From: Actinomycetota bacterium
GTDB lineage: Bacteria; Actinomycetota; Geothermincolia; Geothermincolales; RBG-13-55-18
Length of the DNA: 64,000 nt
Direction: 5' to 3'
Assembly (NCBI GenBank): GCA_013178005.1
Contig: JABLXL010000009.1
Span: forward strand, 1-64,000
Under the pieces are notes generated by a model. The model had not been told where the DNA came from and ran no database searches. It saw nothing but the letters and a program-made list of their open reading frames with translations. The stretch's first letter is position 1. Each line of letters starts with the position of its first letter. A program made the position numbers and the translations under genes. This document shows positions 54,876 through 63,939 of the stretch, one piece after another.

Positions 54876-55328
54876 ATGCGAGGAGTCCTGAACATATCCG
54901 AGGCCTTCTCCCTGGCCCTCCACTCCGCCGCCCTGGTGGCGGCTTCAAGCGGCGGGAGGGAGACGGCGAAGTCCATGGCCGAGGCCATGGGCGCATCGGA
55001 GAACCACCTCTCCAAGGTGCTCCGGCGCATGGTCAGGGAGGGGATCCTGGTTTCCGCCCGGGGACCGGGTGGCGGGTTTTCCCTGGGCAAGCCGGGCGGC
55101 GAGATCACCCTCATGGAGATATACCAATGCGTCGAAGGGCCTTTCCGGCCTGTCGAATGTATCGCTCCCACGCCCGTATGCGGGGGAGGGGGGTGCGTAT
55201 TCGGCGGACTGCTGGAGAAGGCCTCCGCGGAGTTCAGGGAGTACCTGGAAAACACCACCGTCGAGGACATCAAGCGATGGCTGGGAAAGGGTGAGCGCCA
55301 TGAAAAGAAAGATCGTGGAGATCGATGA
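54876..55328 (+). CDS. Rrf2-family Fe-S transcription regulator
   Basis: The 150-residue protein has an N-terminal winged helix (AEAMGASENHLSKVLRRMVREG) with the wing GPGGGFSLGKP, then a dimerisation helix. Between them are three Cys (CIAPTPVCGGGGC, C-X6-C-X4-C), as in IscR and NsrR, where they hold an Fe-S cluster that senses redox state or NO. The ATG has GGGAGGCGGC upstream. The ferredoxin-type gene overlaps its 3' end by 29 bases, so the two are cotranslated. It probably regulates itself and nearby stress genes. Confidence 0.92.
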   Translation: MRGVLNISEAFSLALHSAALVAASSGGRETAKSMAEAMGASENHLSKVLRRMVREGILVSARGPGGGFSLGKPGGEITLMEIYQCVEGPFRPVECIAPTPVCGGGGCVFGGLLEKASAEFREYLENTTVEDIKRWLGKGERHEKKDRGDR

Positions 55329-56070
55329 GGAGAGATGCGACGGCTGCGGCCTCTGCGCCGAGGCGTGCGCGGAGGGCGCCATCCGTATCGTCGACGGAAA
55401 GGCGCGGCTGGTGAGCGAGAGCTATTGCGACGGCCTGGGGGCCTGTATCGGAGAATGCCCGCGCGACGCCATCACCATCGTGGAGCGCGAGGCGGACCCC
55501 TTTGACGAGGAAGCGGTGGCCCGTCACCTCTCCTCCGCCGCAAACGAGAACCCGGAGGCCGACGGTAGGGAAACGGGCAAGGCGACCGCGGACGAGCTTC
55601 CCTGTGGCTGTCCCGGCGCCATGGCAAGGGAAATCGGGCAAACGGAAGCCGGCCCGCCCGAAAAGGAAGGGGGCCCCGTGGTCTCCCGCCTGCGCAACTG
55701 GCCGGTGCAGCTCCGCCTGGTCCCCGTCAACGCCCCTTACCTGCGCGGCGCCGACCTCTTGCTGGCGGCGGACTGCACGGGGTTCGCGTCGCCGGACCTG
55801 CACCGCTCCTTCCTGGAGGGGAAGGTGCTCCTGGTGGGCTGCCCGAAGCTGGATGACGCCGCCTCACACCGGGAGAAGCTGGCCTCCATACTGCGCGATA
55901 ACGACATCCGCAGCCTCACCGTGCTCTTCATGGAGGTCCCCTGCTGCTCCGGCCTGGTCAACCTGGCTCGGCAGGCCCTCTCCGACTCCGGCAAGAGGGT
56001 GATCTTCCGCGCCGTGAGGCTGGGAATAGGAGGCAGGGTGCTGGAGGAGCTGGAGCCGGTGTGCGCCTGA
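55300..56070 (+). CDS. 4Fe-4S dicluster protein linked to the Rrf2 regulator
   Basis: The ATG at 55300 lies inside the Rrf2 gene and has AAAGGGTGAG upstream. The 256-residue protein opens with cluster motif CDGCGLCAEAC. The second motif, CDGLGACIGECP, has Leu in place of one Cys; this 'CDGLGAC' form recurs in a family of Rrf2-linked iron-sulfur proteins. An acidic linker follows, then a C-terminal domain with ADLLLAADCTGF, VLLVGCPKLDD and VPCCSGL, which may bind another cluster or cofactor. It is probably a cytoplasmic electron carrier; its partner is unknown. Confidence 0.85.
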   Translation: MKRKIVEIDEERCDGCGLCAEACAEGAIRIVDGKARLVSESYCDGLGACIGECPRDAITIVEREADPFDEEAVARHLSSAANENPEADGRETGKATADELPCGCPGAMAREIGQTEAGPPEKEGGPVVSRLRNWPVQLRLVPVNAPYLRGADLLLAADCTGFASPDLHRSFLEGKVLLVGCPKLDDAASHREKLASILRDNDIRSLTVLFMEVPCCSGLVNLARQALSDSGKRVIFRAVRLGIGGRVLEELEPVCA

Positions 56071-56118
56071 CGGCCTTCAAGCAAGTGGAGATGCGGCGCT
56101 TGCGGGTATAATGTCTTT

Positions 56119-57972
56119 ATGGAAGAGGGGAAAAAGAAAAAGCTCTGGCTTTACGCGGTCTACGGGGCGATAGCGCTCGCCATCATCTTGAGCATCCAGT
56201 TCGCCAATCCCTTCCAGCCCAAGGAGATAGACTATAGCGAGTTCCTCTCCCGCCTTGACGCCGGGGAGATAACCAAGGTAGTGATAACCGACACCCGCGT
56301 CGAGGGCAAGTACCGCACCGAGGAGGGCGAACAGGACTTCACGGCGAGCCGCATACCAGGCGCCGAGATCCAGGACCTCGTGAGCGCCCTGGAGGAAAAG
56401 GGGGTCGCGTTTTCGGGCAGGATCGAGAACACCTTCTGGCGCGACTTCCTCTTCACCTGGATACTTCCCCTGGGGCTCATCGCCTTTATATGGTTCTTCG
56501 TCTTCCGCCGCCTCTCGAGGCGCATCGGAGGCGCAAGCCCCATCTCCTTCGGCCAGTCGAAGGTCAAACTCTACGACAGCAGCGTGGACAGGGTCACCTT
56601 CGACGACGTGGCGGGGCTGGACGAGGCCAAGCAGGAGCTGCGCGAGATCATCGACTTCCTGCGCAACCCACAGAAATACCGCAGCATCGGGGCGAGGATC
56701 CCCAAGGGCGTGCTCCTGGTGGGGCCCCCGGGCACCGGGAAGACCCTCATGGCGCGCGCCGTGGCGGGTGAGGCCGGGGTCCCCTTCTTCTCCATCAGCG
56801 GCTCTCAGTTCATGGAGATGTTCGTGGGCGTGGGGGCCGCCCGCGTGCGCGACCTGTTCGAGCAGGCCAAGGCCAAGGCCCCATGCATAGTTTTCATCGA
56901 CGAGATCGAGACCATCGGGAAGGTGCGCGGCGGCATCATCGCCAGCGGCGGCACCGAGGAGCGCGAGCAGACTCTCAACCAGCTCCTCTCCGAGATGGAC
57001 GGGTTCGACCCTCAGACGGGAGTGATCATCCTCGCCGCCACCAACCGTCCCGAGGTGTTGGACAGCGCCATCCTCAGGCCGGGCCGTTTCGACCGCCAGA
57101 TAATGATCGACCGCCCGGACATAAAAGGGCGGGAGGAGATACTCAAGGTGCACGTGCGCAAGGTCAAGCTCGCGGACAGCGTGGACCTGCGCAAGATCGC
57201 GGCGCGGACCCCCGGCTTCGCCGGCGCCGAGCTGGCGAACGTGGTCAACGAGGCGGCCCTGCTGGCGGCGCGCAAGAACAAGAAACAGGTGGAGGAGGAG
57301 GATTTCGAGCAGGCCATCGACCGCGTGGTGGGCGGGCTGGAGTTGAAGAGCCGGGTGATGAGCGAAAAGGAGCGGAGGGTGGTTGCCTTCCACGAGGTGG
57401 GGCACGCCCTGGCGGCCTCCCTGCTGGAGCATGCCGACCCGGTGCACCGCATCACGGTCATCCCCCGTGGCATCGGCGCCCTGGGCATGACCATGCAGCT
57501 CCCCGAGGAGGACCGATACATCATGACCAGGCCCGAGCTGGAGGACCGCCTGGCGGTGCTCCTGGGAGGCAGGATAGCGGAGGAGGTGATCTTCGGCGAG
57601 GTCTCCACCGGGGCCCAGAATGACCTGGAAAAAGCCACCATCCTGGCCCGCAAGATGGTCGAGGACTACGGCATGAGCGACAGGATCGGGCCGGTGACCC
57701 TGGGGCTGGAGCGGGGGGCGCGCCTCCTCATGGGAGAATTCTCCTACGGCAAGGAGGCCAACTACAGCGAGGCCACCGCCGAGCTCATTGACCAGGAGGT
57801 CAAGGGCATCATCATGCGCAATTACGGGCGAGTGAAATCGCTCCTCGAGGAGAGGCGGGAGCTCCTGGAGGAGATAGCGGAGTTGCTCCTGGACAAGGAG
57901 ACGCTGGAGGGAGAGGAGTTTCGCGCCCTGCTCCAGGAGCGGCGCGAAGGCAGCAGGGCTGCGCTCCCCTGA
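56119..57972 (+). CDS. ftsH: ATP-dependent zinc metalloprotease FtsH
   Basis: The 617-residue protein has the FtsH layout: helix 1 (about residues 9-28), a short extracytoplasmic domain, helix 2 (about 113-132), an AAA+ domain with GPPGTGKT (about 202-209), FIDEIETIG and the [12 protein letters not shown]...RPGRFDRQ, and a zinc protease domain with HEVGH at 425-429. The third ligand Asp lies in [10 protein letters not shown]. It degrades misassembled membrane and some soluble proteins. It lies between the Rrf2-ferredoxin pair and trxB; gaps are 48 and 46 bases, so an operon is likely. Confidence 0.97.
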   Translation: MEEGKKKKLWLYAVYGAIALAIILSIQFANPFQPKEIDYSEFLSRLDAGEITKVVITDTRVEGKYRTEEGEQDFTASRIPGAEIQDLVSALEEKGVAFSGRIENTFWRDFLFTWILPLGLIAFIWFFVFRRLSRRIGGASPISFGQSKVKLYDSSVDRVTFDDVAGLDEAKQELREIIDFLRNPQKYRSIGARIPKGVLLVGPPGTGKTLMARAVAGEAGVPFFSISGSQFMEMFVGVGAARVRDLFEQAKAKAPCIVFIDEIETIGKVRGGIIASGGTEEREQTLNQLLSEMDGFDPQTGVIILAATNRPEVLDSAILRPGRFDRQIMIDRPDIKGREEILKVHVRKVKLADSVDLRKIAARTPGFAGAELANVVNEAALLAARKNKKQVEEEDFEQAIDRVVGGLELKSRVMSEKERRVVAFHEVGHALAASLLEHADPVHRITVIPRGIGALGMTMQLPEEDRYIMTRPELEDRLAVLLGGRIAEEVIFGEVSTGAQNDLEKATILARKMVEDYGMSDRIGPVTLGLERGARLLMGEFSYGKEANYSEATAELIDQEVKGIIMRNYGRVKSLLEERRELLEEIAELLLDKETLEGEEFRALLQERREGSRAALP

Positions 57973-58018
57973 TCCGCCGGATCGGCAAGAGGGGGCAAAA
58001 GGTCAGGGGGCGAATCGG

Positions 58019-58954
58019 ATGGAACGCACCAGGGACGTGATCATCATAGGGGCAGGCCCTGCGGGGCTTTCCGCCGGCGTGTACTGCGCGCGCAAGATGC
58101 TGGACACCCTGGTGGTCTCGCAGAACGTGGGCGGCCAGGCCACCTGGTCCTGGGAGGTGGAGAACTACCTTGGGTACCAGCTGATCACCGGCGTGGAGCT
58201 GGCGGAGCGCTTCCGCGAGCACCTGGAGAACTTCCGCGTGGAGCTGCGCGAGGGGCGCACCGTGAACGCGCTCTCCCGCTCGGGCGACGCCTTCTCGGTT
58301 GCCACGGAAAAAGAGGGAGAGACGCGCGGGCGGGCGGTTATCGTGGCCTCGGGCAAAGTCCCCCGTATGCTCGACGTGCCCGGCGAACAGGAATACCGCG
58401 GGCGCGGCGTCGCCTACTGCGCCACCTGCGACGCCCCCATCTTCCGGAACCGCAGGGTGGCGGTGGTCGGCGGTGGGAACTCCGCCCTCGACGCGGCCTT
58501 GCAGCTCTCCGGCATCGCCGAACGCGTCTACCTCATCACCAACGAACCGACCCTGGGCGGAGACGAGATAAGGCGCGGCCAGGTGCTCGACTCTCCCGCC
58601 GTGGAGGTCCTATATTCCACGCAAATCACCTCCATCACGGGCGACAGGTTCGTCAACGGCCTGACCTACTCGAGGGAGGGAGAGGAAAGCGCCCTGCAGG
58701 TGGAGGGGGTCTTCATAGAGATCGGGAGCGTCCCCAGCACCTCTTTCCTCCCCCCGGAGGTGGAGCTCAACGCGCTCGGCGAGATCGTGGTCGACTCCAA
58801 CAACCGCACCAGCGTCCCAGGCCTCTTCGCGGCAGGGGACGTCACCGACGTGATCGAGAAACAGATCATCATCGCCGCCGGCGAGGGGGCCAAGGCGGCG
58901 CTCTCCGCCTACGCCTGGCTGGTGGAAAAGGGGCTGGTGACGAACCGCGCCTGA
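58019..58954 (+). CDS. trxB: Thioredoxin reductase
   Basis: The 311-residue flavoprotein has the FAD motif GAGPAGLSAG at the N terminus, the redox pair CATC (about residues 138-141), the NADPH motif VVGGGNSALDAAL and the C-terminal GLFAAGDVTD. It passes electrons from NADPH to thioredoxin or a similar carrier, which could serve the selenocysteine peroxiredoxin 4 kb away. ATC in the CxxC is usual for TrxB. It is the last gene of the ftsH unit. Confidence 0.95.
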   Translation: MERTRDVIIIGAGPAGLSAGVYCARKMLDTLVVSQNVGGQATWSWEVENYLGYQLITGVELAERFREHLENFRVELREGRTVNALSRSGDAFSVATEKEGETRGRAVIVASGKVPRMLDVPGEQEYRGRGVAYCATCDAPIFRNRRVAVVGGGNSALDAALQLSGIAERVYLITNEPTLGGDEIRRGQVLDSPAVEVLYSTQITSITGDRFVNGLTYSREGEESALQVEGVFIEIGSVPSTSFLPPEVELNALGEIVVDSNNRTSVPGLFAAGDVTDVIEKQIIIAAGEGAKAALSAYAWLVEKGLVTNRA

Positions 58955-59071
58955 CGGGCTTCACCTGTATAGTTTAAAATACAGCTGATCGCCACCGGGG
59001 CTCACAGGCTAACCAACAATGTCGGCGCCTTGGTGGTATCTGCCGGTTAACGAAAACAAGGGGGTTGTCAC

Positions 59072-59596
59072 ATGAAGACCTGTGCGAGGTGCGGAAGGGA
59101 AAACCAGGACGGTTCCGCCTTCTGTTCATACTGCGGGAGGCCCTTCACGCCGGATGCAGAGGCACAGGTGAGAAGCGACGCGCCCACCCCTCCCGGGCCT
59201 GCCTTCCAGCAGGGAGGACCTTACGCCCCTGCGCCGCCACCCTTCGGTCCGGCCTCGCCCTACCCGCAGCAACCCTACCCGTCTGGAACGCTCTACCAGG
59301 CGCCCTATTACTCCGCCCCACAGCGGAACAACGGAAAGGCCACGGCCTCCCTGGTGCTGGGCATCATCGGTCTTTTCGTGTGTCCCCTCATCTGCTCCGT
59401 GATGGCGATACTCCTGGGGGGCTCCGCCAAGAACGAGATCGCGGCCAGCGCCGGGCGCGAGGGGGGAGAGGGGCTTGCCACGGCAGGTATCATCCTGGGG
59501 TGGGTAGGCGTCGTGTTTTCCGTTATCTGGATCATCATAGTCGCCTTCGCGGTCGCGAGCAGCAACGCCGTCCTGATCCCCTTCTTCGCGCGCTGA
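59072..59596 (+). CDS. Zinc-ribbon DUF4190 membrane protein
   Basis: The 174-residue protein begins with a zinc ribbon (CARCGRENQDGSAFCSYCG), has a Pro/Tyr-rich linker (YPQQPYPSG, PYYSAPQ) and ends with two membrane helices of the DUF4190 type (KATASLVLGIIGLFVCPL; GLATAGIILGWVGVVFS). Such proteins are common in actinobacteria and of unknown function. It resembles the neighbouring RDD protein in its zinc-ribbon and Pro-rich head. GGGGG lies eight bases before the ATG. Confidence 0.85.
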   Translation: MKTCARCGRENQDGSAFCSYCGRPFTPDAEAQVRSDAPTPPGPAFQQGGPYAPAPPPFGPASPYPQQPYPSGTLYQAPYYSAPQRNNGKATASLVLGIIGLFVCPLICSVMAILLGGSAKNEIAASAGREGGEGLATAGIILGWVGVVFSVIWIIIVAFAVASSNAVLIPFFAR

Positions 59597-59952
59597 CGAA
59601 CCGGCGTCCGCTGAAAGCCGCTCATGGCGCGCGGACCCGCGCCGCCACGTAAAGGCGAAAACAACCTGATGCATTGCATTCATTGCATTTATAGCTGGCT
59701 GCAACAACCATGCGACGCCATGGTAATGTGCCCGACGGTTTGGCTGCGGCATCCCAATGCCGATCATTGCATTCAATGAGCGGCTGCATAAAGAACAGAT
59801 GTCTCATATAGAAGATGGACTCGTTTCAAGAGCCCGCCTTCCATGTCATGCGGACGCTATATCCACGCACCGGCTGGGCTGGCTGAGAGGCGCTGGAGAT
59901 GCCCGGTTTCGCGCAAGCAATCCACCCGCCGGGGCGGGTGTGCATGGCAAAC
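59597..59952. other. Intergenic region downstream of the DUF4190 gene
   Basis: No coding frame supported. ATGCATTGCATTCATTGCATTTA near 59668 (quoted in part) is a run of GCATT repeats that recurs inverted near 59764. No gene was found. Confidence 0.45.
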
Positions 59953-60110
59953 GGTCAGGGCTCCGCGTAGATCACGAAGGTGTGCGCGATCTTGTCATGC
60001 CAAGCTTGCCTCGCGCTACTGGGTCGTTTTCAGAGCGGCCGCAAGAAAAAAGGTCAGGGCTCCGTGTAGATCACGAAGGTATGCGCGATCTTGTCATGCC
60101 AGGCTTGCTT
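59953..60110 (-). repeat. Direct repeat of the 3' end of the RDD gene
   Basis: About 58 bases at 59953-60011 repeat 60052-60110, the last codons and stop of the RDD gene, with about five mismatches; the offset is 99 bases. Confidence 0.8.
59955..60012 (-). pseudogene. C-terminal fragment of an RDD-family gene
   Basis: In frame the repeat encodes QAWHDKIAHTFVIYAEP and a stop, the same end as the intact RDD gene with Thr changed to Ala. The sequence on its other side (60013-60051) has no RDD similarity, so only the gene end was copied or kept. Confidence 0.65.
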
Positions 60111-60689
60111 GCGATCGTCGAAGCCCGCCCAGATGTAGCCGATGGCGCATACCAGTCCGGACAGGAACTTGCCCACGATCTCCCGCAGCGCGGCCGTGCC
60201 GTAGGATACGGGGCCCATGTCCTCCCCCACCACCTTGAGCTTGAGGAGCATCTTGCCCAGCGTGGCGCCGTACCGTCCCGTCATGATGGTGTAATAGGCC
60301 CAACCGGCCCCGACCCTTATCAGGTTGAAGAGGATGAGCAGGCCAACGCTGACCCCCTCGTGCCAGTCCCAGGAACCCCAGACATAAAACCTGTCGCTTA
60401 AGGCCGAGAAGATGAGGTTGATGGGAAAGAAGGCAACGCCAAGGATGAGGCCGTCTATGAACGCCGCCACGAACCTGATCCAGAACCCCGCGTAATGTGG
60501 GTAGCCGGGTTGCGGGTACCCGTAGCCAGATGGGTATTGTTGCCAACCCGGAGGCGGGTAGGCCGGTTGGCCGGGCGGAGGCGGATATGCCTGCCCTCCC
60601 GGAGGCACGGCCCCGAAGGGCTGGGCGCATCCGGAACAGAAGGCGGCGTCATCGGGATTTTCAGCACCGCACCTGGGACATCTCTTCAT
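60054..60689 (-). CDS. Zinc-ribbon RDD-family membrane protein
   Basis: The ATG at 60687-60689 has AAAGGTGG upstream. The 211-residue protein has a zinc ribbon (CPRCGAENPDDAAFCSGC), a Pro/Tyr/Gly-rich linker and an RDD domain of about three helices: GFWIRFVAAFIDGLIL (R and D), GRYGATLGKMLLKLKV and the C-terminal WHDKIAHTFVI. RDD proteins are transport-like or of unknown role. Same head architecture as the DUF4190 gene nearby. Confidence 0.88.
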   Translation of the reverse strand: MKRCPRCGAENPDDAAFCSGCAQPFGAVPPGGQAYPPPPGQPAYPPPGWQQYPSGYGYPQPGYPHYAGFWIRFVAAFIDGLILGVAFFPINLIFSALSDRFYVWGSWDWHEGVSVGLLILFNLIRVGAGWAYYTIMTGRYGATLGKMLLKLKVVGEDMGPVSYGTAALREIVGKFLSGLVCAIGYIWAGFDDRKQAWHDKIAHTFVIYTEP

Positions 60690-60902
60690 GTCTTCCACCT
60701 TTCTCTTCTAGTAAAGCCCTTCCCTCTACCCCGCCCCATTTTATCTTATGGGGCGCCTTTTCTGAACCCAGGCACCCGGGCAGGCCCGTTCCCGGGAACG
60801 GCGCAAGGACCGGGGCGGCGGGCGGAGGCCAACTGCATGTCGTGCCCGGTTATTAACGTGCCATATCGATCCTTTCCCCTCAATTGCGCGCGGGGGAGGC
60901 GC

Positions 60903-61057
60903 CCGATCTCGCCGCTGGCCGCTAGAGAACAGGTGGTCATTTGATTTCGTGGATAGAGATGTCGCTTCGGAAACGCGGGCGGAGGACACATCCGATCTCG
61001 TCGCTGGCCGCTAGAGAACAGGTGGTCATTTGATTTCGTGGATAGAGATGTCGCTTC
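60903..61057 (+). repeat. 66-base direct repeat
   Basis: 60903-60968 and 60992-61057 are identical but for one base (CGCCGCTGG/CGTCGCTGG). Each copy runs from CCGATCTCG to GATGTCGCTTC. Unlike its surroundings it is AT-richer in the middle (GGTCATTTGATTTCG). No coding sense. Confidence 0.9.
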
Positions 61058-61146
61058 ACCAGCGAAAAATCCCTATATTCGCATGCGGAGTTCACCGTGT
61101 GATAAGGGTTTCGATAAGGTGTAATCGCGCCGTCGAAAATCAAGAG

Positions 61147-61176
61147 CGTATTGCCCATACTCTACGGCGAAGAGCC
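61147..61176 (+). repeat. Dispersed 30-base repeat, copy 2
   Basis: Matches 20572-20601 at 26 of 30 bases. It lies in the leader region of the FAD oxidoreductase gene, 167 bases before its start. Confidence 0.5.
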
Positions 61177-61342
61177 GTGTTACTATATGAAGGGTGAATG
61201 AACCGCGGCTATGTGGGAACACCGGCCATGGGCGATGGCCGCGTGGCTTGAAGCCCTGGATCCTGGCTCGTTCCACGCGTAAGCCGATACCCGGTGCTCT
61301 TTCGTCCTGGGAGGGGTCCCATCAAATGGGGAGGGGGAGCAC

Positions 61343-62431
61343 ATGGGAGAGCAGATCGTCGTGGGGGCGGGGCTTGCGGGGTTGTGCGCGGCGATAAACC
61401 TCCGCCGCGAAGGCCACGAGGTCAGGGTGCTGGAGAGGCGCGACGGCATCGGCGGCCCGGCGCGCGACATGTCCACCGGGGAACTCACCTACGTCATGGC
61501 CGACGGCACCCCCATGGAAACCGAAAAGCTGGCGCGCTACACGGGCATCGACGTGTCCCCGGCCTGCGTGCCCCTGGAGAGCAACCGCATCTACAGTTTC
61601 GGGCGCCGTTTCGACACCTACTTCCCCCGCAACGTGCCCGCCGTGCTGGTGGAACGGGGCTCGCGCAAGGATTCCCTGGATATGCTCCTCTATCGCATCG
61701 CCGTGGAAGAGGGGGTTAAGTTCGAGTTCAACCATCCCTTGAAGACTCGGCGCGATTTCGACCAGCTCCCCCCGCGCACCATACTGGCCACCGGGCTCTT
61801 CCGGGACACCTTCGAGGCGCTGGGCATACCCTTCGTGCCCGTGTACGGCCTTTTCGGCCAGGGCATGGTGGCCGAGGGTTACCGGGGTCCCCAGGTCATC
61901 CTGTACATGGACCGTTACACCTGGGATTACGCCTTCTTCTCCACCATCCACGGCCTCGCGGGGGCCCTGCTCTTCCAGCGCAAGAAGCCCCTCACCCGCG
62001 AGGCCATCGCCTGGTTCCCGGCCCAGCTCGCCCGCGACGAGGGGATAGAGTTCCCGGAATGGCACGAGCTGGACGTGGGCGTGCTCCCCATGGGCTCCTT
62101 CAACAACCCGCGCCTCTTCCACGACCGTTTCATCCTTGCCGGGACCCTGGCCGGGGCGCAGGACCCGGTGCTCCTCTTCGGGGTGCACGGGGCTTTGGTC
62201 ACGGGGAAGATAGCGGCCATGGCGCTTAGCCGCCCCGAGGAAGCGCGGCGGGAGTTCCGCAGGGTCAACCTATTATGGAAGCTTAGCTACCTCAACCGTC
62301 TCTTCGTCGAAGCCACCTTCCCGTGGGGCTTGCGTTACCTCAGCCGTGCCGGACTGGTCCTCTATCCCTATTACGCCGACTTCGCCCTGCGCTATTCCTT
62401 CCTCTTCGTTCCGGGCTGGCTCAGGGTATAG
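61343..62431 (+). CDS. FAD-dependent oxidoreductase (geranylgeranyl-reductase-like)
   Basis: The ATG at 61343 has GGGGAGGGGGAG upstream. The 362-residue protein opens with the FAD-binding motif VVGAGLAGLCAAINLRREGHEV and ERRDGIGG (quoted in parts), and has a later FAD contact region VGVLPMGSFNN...ILAGTLAGAQDP. The C-terminal 60 residues are helical and aromatic (LRYLSRAGLVLYPYYADF). The layout fits the p-hydroxybenzoate hydroxylase / geranylgeranyl reductase superfamily. It may saturate or oxidise an isoprenoid or a lipid; the evidence for the substrate is weak. Confidence 0.82.
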   Translation: MGEQIVVGAGLAGLCAAINLRREGHEVRVLERRDGIGGPARDMSTGELTYVMADGTPMETEKLARYTGIDVSPACVPLESNRIYSFGRRFDTYFPRNVPAVLVERGSRKDSLDMLLYRIAVEEGVKFEFNHPLKTRRDFDQLPPRTILATGLFRDTFEALGIPFVPVYGLFGQGMVAEGYRGPQVILYMDRYTWDYAFFSTIHGLAGALLFQRKKPLTREAIAWFPAQLARDEGIEFPEWHELDVGVLPMGSFNNPRLFHDRFILAGTLAGAQDPVLLFGVHGALVTGKIAAMALSRPEEARREFRRVNLLWKLSYLNRLFVEATFPWGLRYLSRAGLVLYPYYADFALRYSFLFVPGWLRV

Positions 62432-62602
62432 AAGCTTTCGGCGCGGGGTCTCCCACCAGAGGCGCACGTCTTCGGGTGCTCCCCGTCACTCTGACCTTTA
62501 TTTCTGCTCGGGCCGGGCGACATGGACTGCGGCGCTTATTTCCACGTTGCCCCTTTGTCTCATGGTTTTCTCTTCGTTCCGGGCTGGCTCAGGGTATAGA
62601 AG
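62402..62602 (+). repeat. Exact 33-base repeat of the gene end of the FAD oxidoreductase
   Basis: 62402-62434, covering the last ten codons (FVPGWLRV) and stop, recurs without change at 62570-62602. Offset 168 bases. Confidence 0.9.
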
Positions 62603-62785
62603 GTCCCGCGTGGGGCCTCGCGCCCAAGGCACGCGGCCTCGCTTTCGCCAAGCCGTCCATAAGTTCCCAAACGGGTTGAGGGCAAGCCGGAACCTCGCCG
62701 TGGTGTCTTCGTCACCCCAGGCGTAGTAAACTCTCCTTGCCGGCGAAAGATCTCGAGTTAACGGCTCGAAAGTCGGGTGGTGTAT
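62432..62785. other. Intergenic region with the repeated gene end
   Basis: Apart from the 33-base repeat no gene or hairpin was found. It should hold the promoter of the beta-propeller lipoprotein. Confidence 0.5.
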
Positions 62786-63907
62786 ATGTCCCCTATACGC
62801 AACGGGTCAGGATGCCGCTCCCGAGTCGCGGCATTAAGGCTGTGGATAGTCTTTCTAGTCGCGCTTCTCGCTATCCTGACCCTCCCGGCGGGTTGCAGGT
62901 CCTCGCGAGTGGGCGTGGAGGAGGAGGGCGGGGGCGAGAGCGCCACGAGCCCGGAGCAATCGCAACCGCTGTCGCCGGAGCCGGCCGCGCCGGACTATGT
63001 CACCGGCCCCGTCACCGGCCTGCGCCAGGTGAAGACCCTCCTGGTGGAGGCGGGGCCCAAGTCGGTGGAGCTCATGCCCGGCGGCGATCGCATCTTCGTC
63101 AACGACCTCTACGCCCACAAGAACTTCATCTTCGACGCCGACACCTACGAGGTGCTGAAACGGGTGCCCCTGCCGGACGAGCCGGTGGAGGCGGGCTTCT
63201 CCCCCGATGGCCGCTACGCCTGGGTGTCCTTGTACAACTCGTCCAAGGTGGTGCTGGTGGACACCGAGGCGGGCGCGGTGGTGGGCGAGGTCCCCACCGG
63301 GAGCATTCCCAAGGAGATCGCGGTGAGCCCGGACGGCAAATGGGTTTACGTGGCCAACTGGCAATCCAACACGGTGACGGTGGTCGACGCCGCGGCGCGG
63401 ACCAGGGTGAAGGACATATCCATGTACGGCACCCCCCGCGGCATGCTCTTCTCTCCCGACGGGACAAAGGCCTATGTGTGCGTCATGGGAGGGAACACCC
63501 TGGCCGAGGTGGACGTGGCGGGCGGGCATACGGTGGCCAGGCAGATCCCCTGCGGCGAGAATCCCCGCCACGCCGTCCTGTCCCCCGACGGCGGCACCAT
63601 CTACGTGAGCAACAACATTCCCGGCACCATAACCTACGTCGACCGCGCGGCCGGCGCCCCAATCGCAACCGTGAAGGTGGGCAACAAGGCGCGCACCATC
63701 GCTATCACCCCCGACGGGGCCTACCTCTTCGTCTGCAACTACGACGACAACACCGTGGGGTGCGTGGACATCGCGGCGCGCAAACAGCTCTTCACCATCC
63801 CTGCCTCCAAGCCCATCGGCATGACCGTGGACGCCCGCGGAGAGCGCCTTTTCGTCTCCAACTACGCCCCCCCGCAGGTCACGGTGTACGAGATCGTGCG
63901 TCCATAG
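62786..63907 (+). CDS. YncE/YVTN-type beta-propeller lipoprotein
   Basis: I chose the ATG at 62786, after two in-frame GTGs. The 373-residue product has a signal peptide with lipobox LPAGC, a Glu/Gly/Ser-rich linker and about seven blades with the pattern SPDG..(A/V)YV.....N.V.VVD.....V..I..G..P (for example VSPDGKWVYVANW and LSPDGGTIYVSNN). The family includes surface-layer-type YVTN repeat proteins and PQQ-dehydrogenase-linked propellers, whose roles are mostly binding. It sits outside the membrane. Confidence 0.92.
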   Translation: MSPIRNGSGCRSRVAALRLWIVFLVALLAILTLPAGCRSSRVGVEEEGGGESATSPEQSQPLSPEPAAPDYVTGPVTGLRQVKTLLVEAGPKSVELMPGGDRIFVNDLYAHKNFIFDADTYEVLKRVPLPDEPVEAGFSPDGRYAWVSLYNSSKVVLVDTEAGAVVGEVPTGSIPKEIAVSPDGKWVYVANWQSNTVTVVDAAARTRVKDISMYGTPRGMLFSPDGTKAYVCVMGGNTLAEVDVAGGHTVARQIPCGENPRHAVLSPDGGTIYVSNNIPGTITYVDRAAGAPIATVKVGNKARTIAITPDGAYLFVCNYDDNTVGCVDIAARKQLFTIPASKPIGMTVDARGERLFVSNYAPPQVTVYEIVRP

Positions 63908-63939
63908 CCCGGATGGCCAGGGCTTGCCATTCAACCGGA

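Larger units (their letters stand above)
60690..61342. other. Intergenic region with repeats upstream of the FAD oxidoreductase
   Basis: 653 bases without a supported gene. It holds the 66-base direct repeat at 60903-61057 and the second copy of the 30-base dispersed motif at 61147. Otherwise it should contain promoters for both flanking genes. Confidence 0.5.

Noticed and set aside
58965-58984. Hairpin CTGTAT/ATACAG after trxB as terminator
   Set aside because: Only 6 bp, AT-rich, and no T-run.
59668-59780. GCATT repeats as an origin, phage attachment site or CRISPR-like array
   Set aside because: Units are too short and irregular, with no spacers, integrase or dnaA boxes nearby.
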